A stretch of DNA of 28,514 nucleotides, taken from contig CAMFEL010000005.1 in the NCBI GenBank assembly GCA_945949385.1, forward strand, positions 1 to 28,514, read 5' to 3'. The first letter of the stretch is position 1. Each line of letters opens with the position of its first letter. Position numbers and translations under genes: made by a program. The notes under the pieces are model-generated. The model saw only the letters and a program-made list of their open reading frames with translations. It was not told the origin of the DNA and searched no databases. The DNA comes from an uncultured Clostridia bacterium (GTDB lineage: Bacteria; Bacillota; Clostridia; Oscillospirales; CAG-272). Below, piece by piece: positions 23,716 through 28,514 of this stretch.

Positions 23716-25115
23716 TAGAAGCAATAGATATATTCCTAAAAGCCGTCGGTGTGTTTTTTATTATTTATATGATTGGTTATGCAACCTTTTTGTTTCTGTC
23801 TGTTTTGGTAGGATCTTCTGAGCTTTACAAAACACATCGCCGAAAATGCCTTAAAAATTTTTTTCCGAACGATTATTTTGTGCCGATTACCATTGTAGTC
23901 CCTGCTTATAACGAAGAAATAACCGTAGTGGAAACGGTTAAGTCCCTGCTTGAGCTTGATTATCGGTCTTACGAAATCATTGTAGTTGATGATGGTTCAC
24001 GCGACGAAACCGCAAAAAAGGTTATTGACGCATTTTCAATGCACCGTGTTTCACGTCCGATTCGCAGACAAATTGAATGTCAGCCTGAGGAATTTATTTA
24101 TGAAACAAGGGATACCCGTGTGCCGCTTACTGTTATACGAAAGAAAAACGGCGGAAAAGCCGACGCACTGAATATGGGTATAAACGCCGCTAATTATCCT
24201 TATTTTATCTGTATGGACGCAGACTCGGTACTTCAGTATGATTCACTTAAAAACATCTCTCAGCCTATTTTAGAAAAACCGAATGTTGTTGCAGTCGGAG
24301 GGTTGATAAGGCTGTCAAATGATGTTGAGCTTGAGAATTGCAGAGTGAAAAAATATCAACTTCCAAAAAATATCATTGCCTGTATGCAAGTGCTTGAATA
24401 TGACCGGTCATTTTTAGCGTCACGCATTCTGTTCGATAAATTCAACGGCTCGCTTATTATTTCAGGTGCATTCGGTTTGTTTAAAAAGGATGTTGTAATT
24501 GCCGCCGGAGGTTACAATAACAAAACAATGGGTGAGGATATGGAGCTTGTAGTAAAGCTGCATGAATACTGTACGGTCAATAATATGAAATACACTATCT
24601 GCTATGCAACCGACGCCATTTGTTGGACGCAGGCTCCCGAAAAGCTGAGCGACTTAAAAAAGCAGCGTAAGCGCTGGCACCTTGGACTGTTTCAAAGTAT
24701 GATTAAACACAGAAAAATGCTTTTCAACCCCAAATTCGGTGCGGTAGGTTATATTTCATATTTATATTTTCTGATTTATGAATTGCTTTCGCCTTTTATA
24801 GAAATATTCGGAGTTCTGACAATGCTTTTGGCTTTTGCGATGGATTTGATTAACATTCCGTTTATGGTACTGTTTTTCCTTATCTATGCAGTATTTGGAA
24901 GTGTGTTGTCGCTTACGGCGTTTTTTTCAAGAATTTATACTTCGGATTTGAAAGTAACATTTTCAGACGCGGTTAAAGCCTGCCTTTTGTGTGTTTTTGA
25001 AATCACATGTCTTAGGTTTGTTTTGGCTTGGGTCAGGGCAACGGCTTTTTTCGGTTATCGCAAGAAAAAACTGCAATGGGGTCGAATTGAACGCAAAAAA
25101 ATCAACTTTAAATAA
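23712..25115 (+). CDS. Processive-type family 2 glycosyltransferase (polysaccharide synthase)
   Basis: 467 aa integral membrane glycosyltransferase. One membrane segment lies at the N-terminus (about 10-34) and three or four at the C-terminus (about 345-450). The GT2 core between them has ITIVVPAYNEE, IIVVDDGS (UDP binding), KNGGKADALNMGIN, CMDADS (DxD), SGAFGLFKKD, TMGEDMELVVKL (catalytic base region) and KKQRKRWHLGLFQ, containing the Q(Q/R)xRW motif of processive enzymes such as cellulose, hyaluronan and poly-GlcNAc synthases. There is no PilZ domain, so c-di-GMP cannot act on it in the BcsA manner. The strong AAAGGAGG site lies inside the HEAT gene. The sugar polymerised cannot be told. 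Confidence 0.92.
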   Translation: MIEAIDIFLKAVGVFFIIYMIGYATFLFLSVLVGSSELYKTHRRKCLKNFFPNDYFVPITIVVPAYNEEITVVETVKSLLELDYRSYEIIVVDDGSRDETAKKVIDAFSMHRVSRPIRRQIECQPEEFIYETRDTRVPLTVIRKKNGGKADALNMGINAANYPYFICMDADSVLQYDSLKNISQPILEKPNVVAVGGLIRLSNDVELENCRVKKYQLPKNIIACMQVLEYDRSFLASRILFDKFNGSLIISGAFGLFKKDVVIAAGGYNNKTMGEDMELVVKLHEYCTVNNMKYTICYATDAICWTQAPEKLSDLKKQRKRWHLGLFQSMIKHRKMLFNPKFGAVGYISYLYFLIYELLSPFIEIFGVLTMLLAFAMDLINIPFMVLFFLIYAVFGSVLSLTAFFSRIYTSDLKVTFSDAVKACLLCVFEITCLRFVLAWVRATAFFGYRKKKLQWGRIERKKINFK

Positions 25116-25129
25116 GAGGAGAGAAATAT

Positions 25130-25516
25130 ATGGAACTTAAGGATTTAAGAACCGCATTGTTCGGATTTAATAAAAACGATGTTTGCGAATACATTTCACA
25201 GTTAAACCATATCTATGAACAAAAGGAAGCGCAAAAAATCAAAGAGCAGAAAGATATATTAGAGGAACTGAATAAAAAGAATGAGGAACTGAATGATTAT
25301 AATTCCCGTTTAAATCAAGAAAACACCGATCTTAAAAGAATTAACGATGAATTACAGAAAAAATTTGAATTATCAGACAAAAGGTCAAGCGAATTGGAAA
25401 ACCAAATTGAAGAAATTCGCAAAGCGACCGTTTCAGTGCTTGAGGAAGTTAAAGAACAGCTAAATTCGGCCGAAAAAAGAATTTCGGATTTGCGGACGGA
25501 GCAAGGGTATGAATGA
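25130..25516 (+). CDS. DivIVA-like coiled-coil protein
   Basis: 128 aa. The N-terminus ELKDLRTALFGFNKNDVCEYISQL matches the membrane-curvature-binding head of DivIVA/GpsB proteins (FxxxxxGYxxxxVxxFL). Residues 30-125 are one long coiled coil rich in Glu, Lys and Gln. DivIVA proteins mark cell poles and septa; GpsB-like ones tie cell-wall enzymes to the division site. In this operon it may place the synthase at a defined site in the cell (inference). It follows the glycosyltransferase by 14 bases and its stop overlaps the start of the next gene. Confidence 0.82.
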   Translation: MELKDLRTALFGFNKNDVCEYISQLNHIYEQKEAQKIKEQKDILEELNKKNEELNDYNSRLNQENTDLKRINDELQKKFELSDKRSSELENQIEEIRKATVSVLEEVKEQLNSAEKRISDLRTEQGYE

Positions 25517-27452
25517 TTGCCGAAAGTTTTATAAAAGCTTAATTATATGCATTTTTTCTATTGCGATGATATTGAATATCGGGTTGCCTGTTTATGCCGC
25601 TGTTTATACAGTGCCAAGCGACAGCGGTGAGGCGGACACCGTTTATGTTGCCGGAAATCCAAATGCTTATCCGCTTGAATATTACAGTAAGGAAGATAAA
25701 GCTTTTTGCGGTGTTTTCCCCGATATGCTGAAGGTTGTATCCGAAAAAACAGGCATTTCATTTACCTATATTTCAGCTTCTTCCGAAAATCGGCAGAAAG
25801 AGCTTTCCCGCAACAATCAGGTTGAATTGTTGACAGTACTCTCCGATAAACAGGACGAGTGCAAAGTGGATGAACTGTTGCCGGTTTTAGAGTTTTCTTG
25901 TAAAGGGGAAAACACAATTTATTGCATAGGCTTTACCGAAATTACCTCTCCCGAACTTATCGAGAAAATAAGAAATGCCTTTTCGGAAATATCCGAAGAG
26001 GAAAAAATGGGGTTTTTACTCGCTAATTCAAATAATAATCCTGATGTGAGCAACAAGAACCGTTTAATAAAAATAATAATTTTGTCAATTTCTTTTCTTA
26101 TTGTCATTTGCGGTTTTCTTGCCGTCATTGCCGTCAAAAGAAAAAAACACAGCAATCAAGATTCGATGATTGACGAATTGACGGGTATAGGCAATGCAGA
26201 ATATTATAATTATGCCTTTGAACAGTTGCTATCCCGTCAATCTAAAAATCTTTATGCTGTTGTTTATTTGGCATATGAAGTTGAAAAAATAAGCATTGAA
26301 TGCGGAGAAAAAACAATTAAGGAAATTGAGAGTTATGCTGCTGCACACTTAAATTCAAAAATTGCCTCTGCCGAATACTTGGCAAGGATAAATGACGGAG
26401 TTTTTGTAATGCTTATACAGGCACCTACAGAAAAAGAATGTGCAAGCAAAGTGTTCGAGGTTGTTGACAACTTAAACCTATATCTGCGGGGATTTTATCC
26501 AAATATGGCAAATGCTTTCAGAGCAGGAGTGTCAAGGCTTTGTGAGCATCCTGATTGCAATGCCGAAACTGCATTTTATAATGCAAAGCAGGGTTATTTT
26601 GCAGCTCTAAGGAGCAATACTTCTGCAGTGATAACCTGTGAAAACCACTTGACACAAAGCAGAAGACGGGAAAAATTGCGAAAGGATGTTGCCAAAGCGG
26701 TTACCGATGGCGAATTTCGTGTGTATTTACAGTTTATCAATGAAAATAAATCCGGAAAAATTTGCGGTGCGGAGGCTCTGTCACGCTGGCAAAATAGAGA
26801 ATACGGTATATTGCGCCCACACGAATACATTGATATTTTGAAAGAAACCGAACAAATAATAGCACACGATTACAAAATGTTTTCTGCTGTATGCCGACAA
26901 CTTGAGGCTTGGTGTACCGAACCGTATAATCGACTTTTTTTAACCTGCAATTTCACAAGGATTTCGCTCAGTCAAAATGATTTTTTCGACCGCATATCCG
27001 AAATTTCTTCCGATTACAAATTTGATCGTAGCCGACTTGTACTTGAAATAACCGAAGATTCAATTGCTGAGAATTCACAGGCGGTTTCGGAAAATATCAG
27101 CAAATGCCGCAGAGCAGGCTTTAAAATAGCGATTGACGATATGGGAGCGGGATTTTCGTCTTTTGCCGACTTATATGATAATGAAATTGATTTAGTAAAA
27201 ATCGATGGAGAATTTATTGCCTCTTGCACATCTGAAAGGCGGCAAACTATGCTTTCAAATATAATAACACTTGTGCATGAGTCCGGCGCAAAGATTCTTT
27301 GTGAGGGAGTTGAAAATTTGGAACAAGCAGATTTTCTCGACAAAATAAATTGTGATATGATGCAGGGATTTTATTTTTCAAAGATCCTCCCACTGGTTGA
27401 ATGTGAAAAATTTCTTAAAAATGAAAATATCACAGAAGGAAAAAATTCTTAA
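25509..27452 (+). CDS. Receptor-like EAL-domain c-di-GMP phosphodiesterase with degenerate GGDEF
   Basis: 647 aa, last gene of the operon. Signal peptide (about 10-30, cleavage near YAA); a short extracytoplasmic region (about 45-175) resembling part of a family 3 solute-binding protein; a membrane segment (about 187-209); then cytoplasmic domains. The GGDEF domain (about 220-375) is degenerate, with RINDGVF in place of GGDEF. The EAL domain (about 385-635) keeps the catalytic set: EAL at 422-424, N of CNFTRIS, LEITED, IDDMGAG, VKIDGEF, CEGVE and QGFYFSK. It should therefore hydrolyse c-di-GMP to pGpG. Changes include IDDMGAG for IDDFGTG and YLQF for YYQP. It probably lowers c-di-GMP in response to an external cue. 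ATG 25509 overlaps the previous gene. Confidence 0.9.
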   Translation: MNDCRKFYKSLIICIFSIAMILNIGLPVYAAVYTVPSDSGEADTVYVAGNPNAYPLEYYSKEDKAFCGVFPDMLKVVSEKTGISFTYISASSENRQKELSRNNQVELLTVLSDKQDECKVDELLPVLEFSCKGENTIYCIGFTEITSPELIEKIRNAFSEISEEEKMGFLLANSNNNPDVSNKNRLIKIIILSISFLIVICGFLAVIAVKRKKHSNQDSMIDELTGIGNAEYYNYAFEQLLSRQSKNLYAVVYLAYEVEKISIECGEKTIKEIESYAAAHLNSKIASAEYLARINDGVFVMLIQAPTEKECASKVFEVVDNLNLYLRGFYPNMANAFRAGVSRLCEHPDCNAETAFYNAKQGYFAALRSNTSAVITCENHLTQSRRREKLRKDVAKAVTDGEFRVYLQFINENKSGKICGAEALSRWQNREYGILRPHEYIDILKETEQIIAHDYKMFSAVCRQLEAWCTEPYNRLFLTCNFTRISLSQNDFFDRISEISSDYKFDRSRLVLEITEDSIAENSQAVSENISKCRRAGFKIAIDDMGAGFSSFADLYDNEIDLVKIDGEFIASCTSERRQTMLSNIITLVHESGAKILCEGVENLEQADFLDKINCDMMQGFYFSKILPLVECEKFLKNENITEGKNS

Positions 27453-27502
27453 AACTAACACAGAAAATATTTGCAGAGTATATTAAAGATAGATTTCCGA
27501 GA

Positions 27503-27566
27503 CGGGGGTGCGGACATATTCTTGGACTGTTTAAACAGCTAATCTAAGAATATGTCCGCACCTCCG
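27503..27566. repeat. Long inverted repeat (21-bp arms)
   Basis: Arms at 27503-27523 and 27546-27566 pair with a single G-U, enclosing a 22-base loop that contains a second palindrome, ctgtttaaacag (27527-27538). There is no T-run on either side, so it is not a standard terminator. It lies 50 bp after the operon, on the boundary with the TnpV genes; it may be a transposon-end scar, a MITE or a transcript-end barrier. Confidence 0.85.
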
Positions 27567-27619
27567 AACCAGATTTTGCACAATCACTTTCAACAAAGAA
27601 TTATTCCGTCTATTTGTCC

Positions 27620-27997
27620 TTATCTAAAGACAATTTTGTTGTTCACAATTTCCGATGCCAGACTTCGTATGTTATTCATCTTCCTGACCCAGACCATTTG
27701 ATTGTCAGATTTTAAGCGTTCGGTAACGCCCTCTGCCGCAGCCATCTGTTTTACCAGGCGCTCAAACATTTCCTCCGCCTGTTGGTCAATGTCGGCAAGA
27801 TAACTGGTTAACTCACCGCTAATTTGCAAGCTTGACAAAATAATTCGTTTGTTACGACGGAGATATTCGTGATGGCGCTGTCCCCATATTCCGATAGGTT
27901 GGTGTTTTTCTTCCGGCAATTTCAGACACGGCAAATAATAATCACCCTGCAGTTCATACCAAAGTCCGTTGCTTTCGTCATATTTATATTTTTCCAT
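27620..27997 (-). CDS. tnpV: TnpV family transposon protein
   Basis: 125 aa, matching TnpV of Tn4451-type elements along its length: YDESNGLWYELQGDYYLPCLKLPEE at the start and AEGVTERLKSDNQMVWVRKMNNIRSLASEIV at the end. The function of TnpV is not known; it accompanies large serine recombinases on mobilisable clostridial elements. I start at ATG 27997, two bases after the stop of the upstream small gene; TTG 28003 is a possible alternative. No transposase or recombinase lies beside it in the window; the only related one is the remnant at 12957-13715, 14 kb away. Confidence 0.85.
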   Translation of the reverse strand: MEKYKYDESNGLWYELQGDYYLPCLKLPEEKHQPIGIWGQRHHEYLRRNKRIILSSLQISGELTSYLADIDQQAEEMFERLVKQMAAAEGVTERLKSDNQMVWVRKMNNIRSLASEIVNNKIVFR

Positions 27998-27999
27998 AG

Positions 28000-28170
28000 T
28001 CAAATTCTCACTTTCTTATGCTTCATTTTAAATGCTTTTATCAAAAGTTCGTCTATATCCTCAACGGGATTACCGTTGTCGAGAAATAACAACCGTGCTT
28101 CATTTAAGCACTTGATAAGCAACCGCCACTCAAATTCCGATAATTCCAAAAAGCGTTTTTGTTCTTTCAT
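28000..28170 (-). CDS. Small hypothetical protein of the TnpV unit (56 aa)
   Basis: MKEQKRFLELSEFEWRLLIKCLNEARLLF... is a small helical protein of unknown function. ATG 28170 has a strong AGGAGGA site upstream, so the 12-codon-longer version from 28206 is unlikely. It is the first gene of a two-gene unit with tnpV and is probably carried by the same mobile element. Confidence 0.75.
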   Translation of the reverse strand: MKEQKRFLELSEFEWRLLIKCLNEARLLFLDNGNPVEDIDELLIKAFKMKHKKVRI

Positions 28171-28194
28171 AGTAAAATCCTCCTTTGCAAGTAC

Positions 28195-28223
28195 ATTGTA
28201 CCGCAAAAGAGGACTTTTTGAAA
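28195..28223 (-). promoter_or_regulatory. Probable promoter of the TnpV unit
   Basis: On the minus strand TTTCAA (28218-28223), 17 bases, TACAAT (28195-28200), about 25 bases before the start codon. The -35 is weak. Confidence 0.45.
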
Positions 28224-28297
28224 ATGTGCGTTTGGAACTGAATATGATTATACGCTTCCGGTATGTTAATTAAATCCCTTATGAACATCCGTACCAT

Positions 28298-28339
28298 GAA
28301 AAAAGTCACTTTTGTCTACCGACAAAGGTGACTTTTTTC
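28298..28339. terminator. Strong symmetric hairpin with A- and T-runs
   Basis: A 19-bp stem (28298-28316 with 28321-28339, one G-U), four-base loop, flanked by A and T runs. It would work as a terminator in either direction. It borders the hairpin array that follows. Confidence 0.8.
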
Positions 28340-28342
28340 AAT

Positions 28343-28506
28343 GATATCCGTTCCTTGTGGAACGGGTGATATATCTTCGATATGATATCGCACTGTCGTG
28401 CGATGATATATGCCTGCGGCATATGAGGAACGGATATTATATCATGCTTGCGAAGCAAGTATATCATACGGCTTGCCGTATATCATATCGCGTCAGCGAT
28501 ATATCA
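28343..28506. repeat. Array of short palindromes separated by gatat/tatcat
   Basis: At least six perfect or near-perfect small hairpins in 160 bp: ccgttcc/ggaacgg (28348-28365), atcgcac/gtgcgat (28387-28404), atatgcc/ggcatat (28408-28424), tgcttgc/gcaagta (28445-28461), tacggc/gccgta (28467-28480) and atatcgc/gcgatat (28485-28502). Loops are two to four bases. The first arm can alternatively pair with 28427-28437, giving an 11-bp outer stem that encloses several of the others. No coding capacity. It covers nearly all of the gene-free end of the window. Confidence 0.8.
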
Positions 28507-28514
28507 TTGAAAAG

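Noticed and set aside
27503..27566. Intrinsic terminator of the polymer operon
   Set aside because: The stem is strong, but there is no U-run after it on the plus strand.
28343..28506. CRISPR array
   Set aside because: The units are palindromes with different stems and short linkers; there are no identical repeats with unique spacers of constant length and no cas genes.

Overview
The window reads as a chromosomal segment of a Gram-positive Clostridia member, most likely from the Oscillospirales/Ruminococcaceae side. This rests on style: AGGAGG-type ribosome binding sites, sigma-A promoters, U-tailed hairpin terminators, an NadB beginning MRRYL, TnpV- and DUF4368-type mobile genes, and a c-di-GMP-I riboswitch. 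The genus cannot be fixed from the sequence alone.

Positions 1-12862 are ordinary core genome with fairly high GC and tight packing. A partial metallo-beta-lactamase-fold hydrolase leads into gltX and glnS. Converging on them is a minus-strand operon nadC-nadB-DUF362/ferredoxin-ispE. Then come a diacylglycerol kinase-like lipid kinase, a 77-aa protein of unknown function, an M32 metallocarboxypeptidase, an alkaline-phosphatase-superfamily hydrolase, a DUF1540 cysteine-rich peptide and a tRNA-Pro(GGG). Most transcription units have a recognisable promoter, a terminator, or both.

Positions 12863-14529, just past the tRNA, are a graveyard of site-specific recombination. They hold the C-terminal half of a large serine recombinase, a small ORF, a 32-codon tail of a tyrosine recombinase on the other strand, and about 570 bp of AT-rich DNA carrying a pair of long palindromic inverted repeats.

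Positions 14530-27452 are a visibly more AT-rich block devoted to cyclic-di-GMP and, by inference, an extracellular polymer. Two membrane diguanylate cyclases come first; the first is cut by an in-frame TAG, the second is intact. A promoter, a c-di-GMP-I (GEMM-I) aptamer and an intrinsic terminator then precede eight tightly packed genes: VTC-domain protein, DUF4956 membrane protein, CotH-like kinase, secreted TIM-barrel glycosidase-like protein with a CBM9-like tail, membrane-anchored HEAT-repeat protein, processive-type family 2 glycosyltransferase, DivIVA-like coiled coil, and a receptor-like EAL phosphodiesterase. The reading I favour is a self-contained c-di-GMP circuit: cyclases make the signal, the riboswitch controls a polymer synthesis, export and modification machine, and the last gene degrades the signal. 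No PilZ domain is present, so the riboswitch appears to be the c-di-GMP input. The combination is the most interesting content of the window.

Positions 27453-28514 are again mobile-element DNA: a long inverted repeat, TnpV and a small partner gene on the minus strand, and a dense array of short hairpins running to the edge. The polymer locus is therefore bracketed by mobile-element remains, with a tRNA gene on its left, which suggests an acquired island. I found no second copy of the tRNA 3' end in the window to prove an attachment site.
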